From: Candidatus [Bacteroides] periocalifornicus
GTDB lineage: Bacteria > Bacteroidota > Bacteroidia > Bacteroidales > CAJPTX01
Length of the DNA stretch: 59,525 nt
Reading direction: 5' to 3'
NCBI GenBank assembly: GCA_001421095.1
Contig: LIIK01000002.1
Coordinates: 1-59,525, forward strand
Both the position numbers and the translations under genes were made by a program. Positions 43,508 through 51,759 of this stretch are shown here, in pieces (position 1 is the first letter of the stretch; every line of letters begins with the position of its first letter). A model generated the notes under the pieces. It searched no databases. It had not been told where the DNA came from and saw nothing but the letters and a program-made list of their open reading frames with translations.

Positions 43508-44143
43508 GGAGGCTAATCGCCGGCGGGTTCTGATCGCGCAGCGGATATCTTAGTACGGCGCGGCACGAGTTTGTGACGACGCGGCACGCCGCGTCGCTAC
43601 AAAGACCGTGGGGTCTCCATGTGTGGGAGGCATATGGGAATGCATGGGATGCGCATGGTGGTGGGGCGGCGGGCGGGGGAATCTTCGCGTTGCGAAGACC
43701 CCGCCCCTACAGTCGGCATTGGCGAGGATACCGTTGCGATGCCTCGCCACCGACCATCATTTGCGCCCACATGGGCATCAACGGGAAGGGCGAATGGGAG
43801 GATCACGACGCGGCGCGCTGCGTCGCTACGTCCTCCGAGAAACGGGAGAATAGGGTTTAAACCACCGTATTCCAAAAGGGAAACCGCGGCGAAAGACCTG
43901 GAGGGGATCAATCGTTTATAGGAGGCATTCCTTACGGGTAGAGAGGTTTAATCACGCAATTCAATCTCTCGAAGACCGTAGCGACGCGGCGCGCCGCGTC
44001 GTTGTAGAATCCACGCGGCTCATGGGAGGCGGTAAGCGGGGCGGAAGGTATGGGCATGGTGAAGGCGGCGATGGGACGACATTTGGATCGCAATGGCATC
44101 CTCGCTACGCCCGACTGTAGGGGCGCAGTCCAATCACAGCGGC
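43508..44143. repeat. Repeat island 5 (R1, R4, R3)
   Basis: R1 copies are at 43573-43600 (followed by CAAAGACCGTGGGGTCTCC, also present after the R1 at 378), 43805-43829 and 43978-44005. R4 lies at about 43670-43728, R3 at about 43830-43878, and part of an inverted R4 at about 44087-44122. No gene is supported. The island ends exactly where an IS5-type transposase fragment begins. Confidence 0.85.
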
Positions 44144-44291
44144 CCGCGCCCCTTGGTGTAGACCGTCTCGATGAGGCGTTTCACCGGCGCCCAGTCGATC
44201 ACCCGGTTGATCTGGTTGAAGAATTCCGCCTTCACTTTGCGCCGGCCACCAGGTCGGCGAATCCTAGGGTGCTGTTCGTCTGCTGTTTCAT
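44144..44291 (-). pseudogene. N-terminal fragment of IS5-family transposase
   Basis: On the minus strand ATG 44289-44291 reads MKQQTNSTLGFADLVAG. A frameshift follows, and RKVKAEFFNQINRVIDW and APVKRLIETVYTKGRG continue in another frame before homology stops. This is the typical start of IS5-type transposases of Bacteroidota (QxTLGFADL..RKVK.EFF.QIN). A TACCTTTA box lies just upstream of the ATG. Only about 50 of several hundred codons remain. Confidence 0.75.
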
Positions 44292-44326
44292 ACCGTAAAG
44301 GTACGGATTTCCCGCGACATGGGCAA

Positions 44327-44788
44327 CTATTTTAGCGGGAAAATGCAAGACTTTTGCAGAGGTTTCAACGCCCCATTGGTTGCGTAGAAAAGCATGTCTT
44401 TACACGAATAATCCTGAGGTCTTCCACTTCCTTTTCAGGATTTTCCAGAGCATTTCTGCGATGTTCAGATGCAAGAAAGAGAACAGGAGGAAGATATTGA
44501 AGAGGTTCTTTTTACTCCTTTGCCCGGCGCGCCCTTACAGCCAATAATTGGCCTTCTACCACAGTTGGGATGGATATACAGCCCCGCCATACCCTCTCCC
44601 CTGCACCATCGCCCCCATGCATTCACGGAGACAAAGCTCATCCTTGTCAGCGTGGCGAAAAGCCTATCGACCCTAAGAAGCACCGCACGGCAGCGAATGC
44701 TGACCCAATACTTCTCGTCTAGATGCAATCCCTTTTTGAGTTCAATGCGTTGCGTCCCGGCCAACTCCAATACTTTCGGTTTTCCCAT
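44327..44788 (-). pseudogene. Degenerate IS630-type transposase, internally deleted
   Basis: The N-terminal part (from ATG 44788) reads MGKPKVLELAGTQRIELKKG, IRCRAVLLR, MSFVSVNAWGRWC and GLYIHPNCGRRPIIG, the helix-turn-helix region of IS630-type transposases. About 100 residues in, the frame shifts to the C-terminal end: HLNIAEMLWKILKRKW with the family's LNIAE glutamate. Another shift then gives DMLFYATNGALKPL, ending at 44327. The central catalytic part is missing. A TA-rich segment at 44823-44878 bordered by CTTGCAA/TTGCAAG may be an element end. Confidence 0.72.
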
Positions 44789-44996
44789 GACTGGTAGGAA
44801 AATGGGAATTCCATGCAGCTCTCTTGCAAAAACTAAATATATTTACTATTTTATCCATAAAAAAAACGCTTGCAAGTTAATGAATTCTTTTGAACCCGTT
44901 GCAATCTGCGGGAAAAATCTTCGCAACGGCGGCGAAAGGATGCGATTCCAGACCACCACCCAACGCAACCCACCAGCATCTGGGGAACGGAGGGGT
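44789..44996. other. AT-rich spacer upstream of the IS630 relic
   Basis: No gene is supported. It has a run of eight A near 44862 and an ORF-shaped stretch that overlaps the transposase relic and the hairpin element on both strands; I judge these accidental. A short R4-like segment (AATCTTCGCAACGGCGGCGA) occurs near 44916. Confidence 0.5.
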
Positions 44997-45111
44997 CTGC
45001 GCCGTACCTGGGCCGTACCATCGTCGTACCTGCGCCGCTGCACCCTCGGATTTCGCGGTAAAATCCGAGGGTGCAGCGGCGCAGGTACGACCCTGGTACG
45101 GCGCAGGTACG
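44997..45111. repeat. Hairpin/11-mer element, copy B
   Basis: A perfect 29-bp-arm hairpin (45025-45053 and 45061-45089, 7-nt loop) shares the CCTCGGATTTCG core with copy A at 34396. On its left lie 11-bp units GCCGTACCTGG, GCCGTACCATC and GTCGTACCTGC. An outer inverted repeat pairs 44997-45008 with 45095-45106. The conserved core and the 11-bp word without any ORF suggest a non-coding mobile or REP-like element. Confidence 0.82.
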
Positions 45112-45183
45112 AAGTTGATCCCTCATTTACCCTGTGCTGTACAGGATTTGGCGGGGAATGCGCATTTGCGGGCATCGGGCCGA

Positions 45184-45215
45184 TTTGGCGGATTGGGAAA
45201 GATGATCTACCTTTG
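45184..45215 (+). promoter_or_regulatory. Consensus promoter of the tetR-RND unit
   Basis: TTTG at 45184-45187 is followed after 20 nt by TACCTTTG at 45208-45215, a full match to the Bacteroidota -33/-7 consensus. It is the best promoter in the window and points at the TetR gene at 45426. Confidence 0.82.
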
Positions 45216-45218
45216 CCG

Positions 45219-45234
45219 TACAGACCGGTCGGTA
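45219..45234. promoter_or_regulatory. Palindromic operator, probable TetR-family site
   Basis: TACAGACCGGTCGGTA is a 16-bp inverted repeat with one mismatched pair. It lies 4 bp after the -7 box, so it covers the expected transcription start. ACCGGTCGGT-type palindromes are common TetR-family operators. The regulator gene starts 190 bp downstream, which suggests autoregulation. Confidence 0.65.
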
Positions 45235-45358
45235 TGTTTTTCGGTTTTCGGGATAAATAGGAGGCGAAAAGCGTTGCGATCCTCCCTCTATTCAGGGCGA
45301 ATCGCTTCGGCAGAGCAAAAGCGCTATGCTGGAAGGATGCAGAAATGCTGTAGGTTTA

Positions 45359-45381
45359 GTAGCGGCGTGGCGTGCCGCGTC
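45359..45381. repeat. R1 head in the tetR leader
   Basis: GTAGCGGCGTGGCGTGCCGC plus GTC lies between the operator/promoter and the tetR ATG. It would form a stable hairpin in the 5' leader of the transcript. Confidence 0.75.
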
Positions 45382-45425
45382 ATATCTATAGGCTTTGTGC
45401 CGTACGTAAAAGTATAGAATCGGCC

Positions 45426-46022
45426 ATGAATGATACGCGGGATTTCATAGTGGAGCGGGCCTTCTGCCTCTTCCTGCAGCGGGGGTATGAGGGGATTTCG
45501 ATTCGGGACATTCAGGAGGCTGTGGGATTATCAAAAGGGGCTATCTACCACTACTTCCGGAGCAAGGAGGATATCTTTGGGGAGGCTATGGACCGGTACC
45601 TACTCCCGGCTATCCAGACCTTGCCCGAGGCGCTAGACCCCGAGAGCGCAACACCGCTCCGCGACGCGATGGATGCTTCGCTGGAGTGGCGCGATGCCTA
45701 CATAGCACGGCTACGGCTGATCACCGAGCAGAAGGGCGACGATTTCCGTTTCTTTCGGCTACTATTCCAGGTGGGTGAGTACTACCGCGATTTCCACGAT
45801 AAGCTGGTGGCTGGGCTGGCCACCGAGCGGGAACGTTGGCGGAGAGCCTTGACCCTGGCGGTGGACAGGGGCGAGATCCGGGGGAATACTGACCAGGAGC
45901 TGACGCTCACCCTGCTCATGGCAGTGCCCGTGGGGCTTGGGCTCAAGGCTGCGGTGTACACGGGGCTCTCCATAGCGGTGCTCCGCGATGTGTACGAACG
46001 CCTCTACAGGACGCTGGTGTGA
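45426..46022 (+). CDS. TetR-family transcriptional regulator
   Basis: This 198-residue protein has the TetR helix-turn-helix: FIVERAFCLFLQRGYEGISI, RDIQEAVGLSKGAIYHYFRS and KEDIFGEAMDRYL. A ligand-binding helical domain follows. The longer reading from 45372 crosses the R1 head, so ATG 45426 is preferred. It precedes the RND exporter by 326 bp. The operator at 45219 is a likely binding site. By analogy it represses the exporter until a lipid, drug or other envelope stress ligand binds. Confidence 0.9.
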   Translation: MNDTRDFIVERAFCLFLQRGYEGISIRDIQEAVGLSKGAIYHYFRSKEDIFGEAMDRYLLPAIQTLPEALDPESATPLRDAMDASLEWRDAYIARLRLITEQKGDDFRFFRLLFQVGEYYRDFHDKLVAGLATERERWRRALTLAVDRGEIRGNTDQELTLTLLMAVPVGLGLKAAVYTGLSIAVLRDVYERLYRTLV

Positions 46023-46080
46023 GAGGGATGATGATGTACCCCTATTGCGACAATAGATAATGGGATCTTTGCAAAATCAC

Positions 46081-46256
46081 ATTTCCATCCAACCGACGAG
46101 ATTTGTTATGATGATCTTGGTAGGGGCGACACCGAGCAACGCGAGTGCTCGCCCAACAAACAAATTCCATTTCCATCTAACCGCTGCGGTTTGCCATGAT
46201 GACCTTGGTAGGGGCGACGCCGAGCAACGCGAGTGCTCGCCCAATGCTGAGCAATT
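46081..46256. repeat. Two tandem R2 units, 88-bp period
   Basis: Units at 46081-46168 and 46169-46256 both start ATTTCCATC and carry TTGGTAGGGGCGAC then GCAACGCGAGTGCTCGCCCA. A third, shortened end follows at about 46267-46295 (GCCGAGCGGTGCGAGTGCTC). They fill most of the 326 bp between tetR and the RND gene. A weak GATCTTTG box lies at 46064-46071, so the RND leader may contain both units. Confidence 0.85.
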
Positions 46257-46348
46257 CGGGCGCTCACCCTTTGCCGAGCGGTGCGAGTGCTCGCCCTGTT
46301 CTGCCGCCTGCGCATCGTAGTAGAAACCTTCCAATTTAGTTAGCCGAT

Positions 46349-48859
46349 ATGCAACGTTTTGCCCAGTTCATCGTTCGCTACCGCGTGGCTACTCTGGTAG
46401 TGGCGGCAGCTATTACAGCGCTGCTCGGGTTCTGCATTACCCGCTTGCGCATCAATGCCGATTTCATGTCGTACCTGCCAAAGGATGATGAGCAGGTGCG
46501 GCTATTCCAAGAGCTCGATAGCCTCTACGCCACGGGGAATATCGTAGGCATTGGGATTCAGGCGCCTGGGGAGAGCATCATGACGGTGGAGGGGCTTGGG
46601 CTGGTACAGCGGATTACCGATTCGCTCGCGGCGATGGAGGGGGTGGAGAAGGTGACCAGCCTCACCAATGTGCTCGACATTCGGCACACTGACGAGGGGG
46701 CAGAGATCGGGCGGCTGGTAGACGATGATACGTTGGCCGAGCTTGCGGAGGCCAGCGCAGCGGGTCGGGATTCTACGGGGCTAAGGGTTAGCCCTGCGCT
46801 TGAGGCAAGGCTCGATTCACTAGGGCGCTACACGCTGGCCAAGGCTATGTACCGTGGGCAGCTGCTGGCCGATGGTGGGCGTAGCACGGCTATCATGCTC
46901 TTTATCGGCACAGGGGTGGATGAAGACCCCATAACCAGCGCCACGCGTGCGCTGCTCGCGGAGTTGGGACGGCATTACCCGGGCTATCGGTTCTACTACG
47001 GGGGAATGCCGATGCAGCAGCTCTACCTTACCGAGGCGGTGCGGACAGACCTTACCCGGCTAGTGCCTATAGTATGCCTGGTGATAGGGGTGGTGCTGGC
47101 CTTCACGCTGCGCACCGTGCGGGGAGTGCTGCTCCCGCTGCTCGGGGTGGCTGTGGCCAGCGTATGGACGCTTGGGGCTATGGCGCTGTGCGGGGTGGCG
47201 CTCTCACCCGTGTCTGGCTCTATCCCGGTGGTGCTTTTCGCCGTTGGCTCGGCTTACACCATCCACGTGCTGAATTTCCTCCGCATGGCCGAAACTGCCG
47301 GGGGTACTCCTGGTGGCGAGGGGCAAAACTTTGCTGGGCATCGCGGTACGGTAGCGCGCGGTTTGGCCACGGTGGGCGTGCCGGTTATGCTTGCCGGAAT
47401 CACCACCATCGTGGGTTTCCTCTCGTTCATCCCGGGTACCTACCTCAGCATCATTCGGGATTTTGGGGCTTTTATGGCGTTGGGGACGGCCTTCTGCCTG
47501 CTGATTTCGCTCACGGTTATCCCGGCCATCGAATCGTTCTTACCGGCCCTCAAGCCCCCCAGGGCCATATGTAGCGAGAACCCCACCCAACCGACGGTCG
47601 GTGCGTCGGTCGTTAGTAGCGACGTGGCGTGCCGCGTCGCGGATAATAAAAACCGCATCGCAGACAATAAAAACCGCGTCGCGGATAGTAACAGCCATGT
47701 CGCGGACCATAATCCCTCTACTACGCAGAGCACGGCTCCCCTTGGCCGCGTTTCCCGTTTCCTCCTGTGGCTCTCTGGGCTCTCGGTGCGGCATGCCGGG
47801 CGCGTGGTTTGGATTTCGCTGGCGGTGCTGGTGCTCCTGGGAGCGGGGATTTTCCTTATCAAGAGCAACATAGATGTGCTCTACTACTTTGGCCCGCGCC
47901 ATCCGTTGCGGGTGTCGGCCGAGTTCATGAACAGGGAGTTTGGAGGCACGCTGCCTATACAGGTTAAGGTGGAGGGCGATCTTACGGACCCGACAACACT
48001 GCGGGCGATGGAGGAGTTTGAGGAGTACCTCGACGGGCTTCCCGGAGTGAGCAACCCGAAGTCTGTGGTGATGCTGATGAGGGAACTCAACGAGGCGATG
48101 GGCGAGGGGAACAGGATTCCCAACACGCAGGAGAAGGTGCAGAACCTGTGGTTTTTGCTGGAGGGAGAGCCGATGATGGAGCAGCTCTGCACGCCAGACC
48201 GGATGCAGGGGCAGATCTTGGCCACCATGCAGAATGCGAACACGAAGACCTACCACCAGATAAGCCGAGCGGTAGACCAGTATGCCAAGGCCCATAGCAG
48301 TGCCACCGTGCGGTTTGAGGCCACTGGGAGCCCGTTCATCTACTCAAATTTTGCCCATAACCTGATGTGGAATCTGGTCTTGAGCCTCGTGCTGGCCTGC
48401 GCGTTGGTCTACATCTGCATGGCGCTCCTGCTACAGTCGTTCAAGGGGGCGCTGGTGGGTTTTATCCCGTTGCTCTGTACCATCGTGTGTATATTCGGGC
48501 TTATGGGCTACCTCGGGTTTACGCTCAATCTGGCCACGGTGCTCATAGCTGGAGTGGCTGTTGGGGTGGGGGTTGATTACGCTATCCACTTCGTCACGGG
48601 CTATCGTCGGGCGCTGGCTGCTGGGAGCTATCCGCGGCAGGCGGTGGTAGACACCCTGCTCTCCTCGGGGCGGGGGATCCTGTTCAATATCCTCGCGGTC
48701 GCCATTGGATTCCTGGTGCTGGTGTTCGCGGTGATTATCCCGCTGGTGGAGTTCGGCGTGGTTATGGCCGCTACCATGCTCATTGCAGGGCTTGCCGCCA
48801 CTGTGCTGTTGCCGGCTGAGATCCTGCGGTTTAGGATTCGGCTGCACCCGAAGAGATAG
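46349..48859 (+). CDS. RND/MMPL-family exporter with in-frame R1 repeat
   Basis: This 836-residue transporter has TM1 at about 15-32, a large periplasmic loop, and a cluster of TM segments (about 238-410) with SGSIPVVLFAVGSAYTIHVL and VGVPVMLAGITTIVGFLSF. A central cytoplasmic linker (about 411-480) is followed by TM7 (about 488-510), a second periplasmic loop, and a final TM cluster (about 672-828, with AGVAVGVGVDYAIHFVTGYR). This is the MMPL/HpnN-like organisation that moves lipids or similar substrates from the inner membrane using proton flow. Residues 423-454 are encoded by a genomic R1 repeat whose 21-bp tail units give VADNKNR, IADNKNR, VADSNSH. LolA-like and beta-barrel genes follow. 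Confidence 0.9.
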   Translation: MQRFAQFIVRYRVATLVVAAAITALLGFCITRLRINADFMSYLPKDDEQVRLFQELDSLYATGNIVGIGIQAPGESIMTVEGLGLVQRITDSLAAMEGVEKVTSLTNVLDIRHTDEGAEIGRLVDDDTLAELAEASAAGRDSTGLRVSPALEARLDSLGRYTLAKAMYRGQLLADGGRSTAIMLFIGTGVDEDPITSATRALLAELGRHYPGYRFYYGGMPMQQLYLTEAVRTDLTRLVPIVCLVIGVVLAFTLRTVRGVLLPLLGVAVASVWTLGAMALCGVALSPVSGSIPVVLFAVGSAYTIHVLNFLRMAETAGGTPGGEGQNFAGHRGTVARGLATVGVPVMLAGITTIVGFLSFIPGTYLSIIRDFGAFMALGTAFCLLISLTVIPAIESFLPALKPPRAICSENPTQPTVGASVVSSDVACRVADNKNRIADNKNRVADSNSHVADHNPSTTQSTAPLGRVSRFLLWLSGLSVRHAGRVVWISLAVLVLLGAGIFLIKSNIDVLYYFGPRHPLRVSAEFMNREFGGTLPIQVKVEGDLTDPTTLRAMEEFEEYLDGLPGVSNPKSVVMLMRELNEAMGEGNRIPNTQEKVQNLWFLLEGEPMMEQLCTPDRMQGQILATMQNANTKTYHQISRAVDQYAKAHSSATVRFEATGSPFIYSNFAHNLMWNLVLSLVLACALVYICMALLLQSFKGALVGFIPLLCTIVCIFGLMGYLGFTLNLATVLIAGVAVGVGVDYAIHFVTGYRRALAAGSYPRQAVVDTLLSSGRGILFNILAVAIGFLVLVFAVIIPLVEFGVVMAATMLIAGLAATVLLPAEILRFRIRLHPKR
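47590..47602. promoter_or_regulatory. Operator-like palindrome inside the RND gene
   Basis: ACCGACGGTCGGT is a perfect 13-bp inverted repeat around one G. It differs from the ACCGGTCGGT half of the 45219 operator by one base of centre spacing. It lies just before the in-frame R1 repeat. It may be chance in GC-rich sequence. Confidence 0.3.
47616..47713 (+). repeat. R1 head plus 21-bp tail units within a coding sequence
   Basis: The head is at 47616-47640. Tail units of 21 bp are at 47636-47656, 47657-47677 and 47678-47698, with a partial fourth to 47713. Twenty-one bases keep the reading frame, and no unit has a stop in this frame. Non-coding tails elsewhere have 20- to 22-bp units. Confidence 0.9.
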
Positions 48860-48984
48860 GGGGATGGTGAAAACAGGAACCGTAGAACACTTCGTAGATT
48901 CCAGAGGGGGCGCTTGCCCAATTCTGCGATAATTGAACCTAGAGTGATATTAACAGCTTTCAACATTCAAGGAGGAGAAAAATT

Positions 48985-49722
48985 ATGAATCGGATAATTT
49001 CAGTGCTAGCGGTATTCGGGGTTACCGTGCTATCGCTCAATGTGAATGCGCAGAGTGCAGACCAGATACTGGGCAAGGCCGATAGCGTGCTGAATGCCGC
49101 CAACGATGCCAAGGTTACCAGCACCATGACCATAACAGACAAGGGGGGCGCCAAGCGGGAACGCACGCTGGAGCTTTACCAGAAGGGGAACGACAAGCGG
49201 TTGGTCCGGTTCCTTACGCCGGCTGACCAGAAGGGGATCGCCTTCCTCTCGCTGCCCGGCGACAACCAGTTCCTCTACCTGCCCGCATTCGGCAAGGTGC
49301 GTCGTATAGCCAGCCATGTGAAGAACACCAAGTTCGCGGGCACTGACTACAGCTATGAGGATCTGGAGGCCAAACGCTACACCGCACAGTGGGACGCCAC
49401 CCTCAAGAGCAAGAATGCCAGCGAGTACGTGCTGACGCTAAAGCCCAAAAAGGGCACGAAAAGCGACTATGGGCAGCTGGAGATCACCATAAAGGCCGAT
49501 AGCTACTACCCGGTGAGGGTGGAGTTCTTCAATAAGAAGGGAGTAGCGGTGAAACGCCTCACGGTGAAGGAGATAGGGAAGTATAGCGGTGTGCTGATGC
49601 CTAAGGACTCGGAAATGGCCGACCTGCAAAGCGGCTCGACTACCCGCACTGTGCTGCAGGGCGTGGAGGTGAACAAGGGGCTGAAGGATGAGGTATTCAC
49701 GGAGCGGAACTTGGCGCGGTAG
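48985..49722 (+). CDS. LolA-like outer-membrane lipoprotein-sorting protein
   Basis: This 245-residue periplasmic protein has a signal peptide ending NVNA before QSADQ. The mature part shows STMTITDKGGAKRERTLELY, RLVRFLTPADQKGIAFLSLP and FLYLPAFGKVRRIASHVKNT, then FAGTDYSYEDLEA, the pattern of the LolA_like family (PF17131) that accompanies RND/MMPL exporters. A strong AAGGAGGAG ribosome-binding site precedes the ATG. The protein probably carries lipid between the RND exporter and the outer-membrane barrel. Confidence 0.88.
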   Translation: MNRIISVLAVFGVTVLSLNVNAQSADQILGKADSVLNAANDAKVTSTMTITDKGGAKRERTLELYQKGNDKRLVRFLTPADQKGIAFLSLPGDNQFLYLPAFGKVRRIASHVKNTKFAGTDYSYEDLEAKRYTAQWDATLKSKNASEYVLTLKPKKGTKSDYGQLEITIKADSYYPVRVEFFNKKGVAVKRLTVKEIGKYSGVLMPKDSEMADLQSGSTTRTVLQGVEVNKGLKDEVFTERNLAR

Positions 49723-49777
49723 AGGGTCTACGGTGCGGTGGAGGGCCTTGAACCCTAATCAAATCATATAGAAGACC

Positions 49778-49800
49778 GTAGCATGTGGCGTGCCGCATCG
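49778..49800. repeat. R1 head between LolA-like and porin genes
   Basis: A shortened head (GTAGCATGTGGCGTGCCGCA and TCG) lies in the 156-bp spacer, so even within this operon-like group a repeat has entered the gap. Confidence 0.7.
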
Positions 49801-49878
49801 TTTGAATGGGTTTTACACGCTCGCCGTTGCACGCCGTATCGCTACCGGCGCAGGGAAATCAGAAAGGGAGATCTAATC

Positions 49879-51282
49879 ATGAGAAATGCACGAATAGCCA
49901 TATTGGGGGTACTGTCGTTCGTGTGGTTTGCCCCAGTGGCCTACGGGCAGGAGGGGCTATCAGTAAATGGCCGCCTGCACCTGAATGATAGGGTGAATCT
50001 GCGGAGTGGGAAATTCCAGTGGCAGGAGTACCGCCTAGCCCTGAAGCCGAGCTATGAGGCGGGCGAGAAGGTGAAATTTCGCAGCGAGGTGTGGGTGCGG
50101 GAGCTGCGCACCGCCATGCCCTTTGAAACGCCCGCCAATCGGCTACAGCTACGGGAGGCCTACCTAGACCTTAACGGGCTGCTGCATAGCAGTATCGATA
50201 TCCGTATCGGTAGGCAGCGGATAGCCTGGGGGAGCGCCGATAGGCTGAACCCCTCGGACAATCTGAATCCGCAGGAGTTTGAGGATTTCTGGGATTTCGG
50301 GCGGCACACCCCTACCAATAGCCTGCTGGCCAGGTGGTACGTGTGGGGATTCACCCTAGAGGGGGTGGTTACCCCGTGGTTTGAGCCATCGCAGCTACCC
50401 GATGCCAGCTGGAATGCAGCCTTTCTCCCGCAGATGCCTACGCGCAGGCGATTCGCCATGGCTGGAGGGTTCTCGGTAGATGTTGCGCTGCAGCCCTTGA
50501 GCCTCGAGTGGCATACGGTACGCCCTGGCAGGCATTTAGGGGATGCTACCTACGGGGTGCGTTTGCAGAGAAATGTGGGGAATTACACGCTGTCGGCAGG
50601 TTGGGTTCGGCAGCACAGCCCTATCCCCGTGCTTAGCCAGCTGGAGCTAGAGGGCACGCTGGGCGCCTTGCCAACACCATTGAACCCAGGTGTGCAGATG
50701 GATGCGAAGGTGATAGCCACCCTGAGCTACCCGATTCGGCAGGTGGTGAGTGCCGATTTTGCTGGGGCGCTGGGCAATGTGGGGATCTGGGGCGAGGGGG
50801 CGCTATTCATCCCCTCAGAAGTGGTGGTACGCCCTACGGCTACGGTGCACAGTCCGCTCGGCACTCTAACGCCCACCCTGCCAGATACCACAGTGCTTAG
50901 CGCGAGCCCGTATGCAAAATACACTTTCGGTTTGGACTACACCTTCCCCGTAAACCTGTACATGAATGTGCAGTACGCCCACGGATTTGCCCACGAGGCC
51001 GGTAGCGATAACCTTACCGACTGGCTGGCGTGGGTGCTTGAGTGGAAGTCGCCCGCCGAGCGCTGGAGGGTGGCCCTGCTCAATGGCACGGTGCAGGTGA
51101 AGGATTTCAACCGGCTTAAAGCGAGCAGCACCATATTCTGGCTACCCGAGGTGGCTTGGCTGCCGATAGATGGCTTGGAGGTGAAGGTGGGGGCGCATGC
51201 GATATTCGCCGGTGTCGACTCGCCCTTCAGGCCGGCACGGAAGAATGGGGATCTCTACCTGCAGGTGGTGTACGCCTTCTGA
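49879..51282 (+). CDS. Outer-membrane beta-barrel protein (DUF1302-like)
   Basis: This 467-residue protein has a signal peptide (ending VAYGQ) and alternating strands typical of a porin-like barrel, ending in a terminal aromatic strand LYLQVVYAF. Landmarks include RLQLREAYLDL, IDIRIGRQRIAWGSADRLNP and SDNLNPQEFEDFWDFG, a pattern found in DUF1302 proteins that neighbour RND exporters and LolA-like proteins. The ATG at 49879 is preceded by AGAAAGGGAG. A longer reading from 49783 would include an R1 repeat. Likely the outer-membrane part of the export unit. Confidence 0.82.
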   Translation: MRNARIAILGVLSFVWFAPVAYGQEGLSVNGRLHLNDRVNLRSGKFQWQEYRLALKPSYEAGEKVKFRSEVWVRELRTAMPFETPANRLQLREAYLDLNGLLHSSIDIRIGRQRIAWGSADRLNPSDNLNPQEFEDFWDFGRHTPTNSLLARWYVWGFTLEGVVTPWFEPSQLPDASWNAAFLPQMPTRRRFAMAGGFSVDVALQPLSLEWHTVRPGRHLGDATYGVRLQRNVGNYTLSAGWVRQHSPIPVLSQLELEGTLGALPTPLNPGVQMDAKVIATLSYPIRQVVSADFAGALGNVGIWGEGALFIPSEVVVRPTATVHSPLGTLTPTLPDTTVLSASPYAKYTFGLDYTFPVNLYMNVQYAHGFAHEAGSDNLTDWLAWVLEWKSPAERWRVALLNGTVQVKDFNRLKASSTIFWLPEVAWLPIDGLEVKVGAHAIFAGVDSPFRPARKNGDLYLQVVYAF

Positions 51283-51731
51283 GATGATCGGGGCACCTTG
51301 GCGTTGGTAGCGACGTGGCGTGCCGCATCGTTTATGCGGGTCTTGCAGCAAAGAATCACATTGCTAGCCATTGGCGAGATTTGCTCTTGCGATCTTGGTA
51401 GGAGCGGTGCTGTAGGGGCGGGCCGCGAGTTGCCCGCCCACCCGCGAGTGCCCGCCCTAACCATGCGGCGAGCCACATTGCGGATAATAACAGTATCCTA
51501 GCGGTGGGTGCCGGGCGTTAGTAGCGACGCGGCGTGCCGCGTTGCGGATAATAACAGTATCCTCACGGTGGGTGCTGGGCGTTAGTAGCGACGTGGCGTG
51601 CCGCGTCGCGAGTATTGTAATGCCGCGTCGCGGGTATTATGATGCCGCGTCGCGAGCGATACGGGGCAACCTTTTGGGGGATTCGGCCCATTTGCCTTCC
51701 CGTTTCGGCCCAGGGTGAACCGTATTTTCAC
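51283..51731. repeat. Repeat island 6 (R1, R2, 64-bp tandem duplication)
   Basis: R1 at 51306-51332 and a long R2 at 51350-51461 come first. A tandem duplication of 64 bp follows (51477-51540 and 51541-51604). Each copy carries TGCGGATAATAACAGTATCC and an R1 head (51521 and 51585). A tail of 22-bp units (GTCGCGAGTATTGTAATGCC and GTCGCGGGTATTATGATGCC) ends near 51655. No gene is supported. Confidence 0.85.
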
Positions 51732-51739
51732 TACCTTTG
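51732..51739 (+). promoter_or_regulatory. -7 box TACCTTTG for the Fic gene
   Basis: TACCTTTG lies 20 bp before the ATG at 51760, so the leader would be about 14 nt or less. Confidence 0.7.
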
Positions 51740-51759
51740 GGCCGTAAACAGGGAAGAGG

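Noticed and set aside
44469..45260. 263-codon plus-strand ORF
   Set aside because: It overlaps the minus-strand IS630 relic and hairpin element B, and its protein has no coherent domain.
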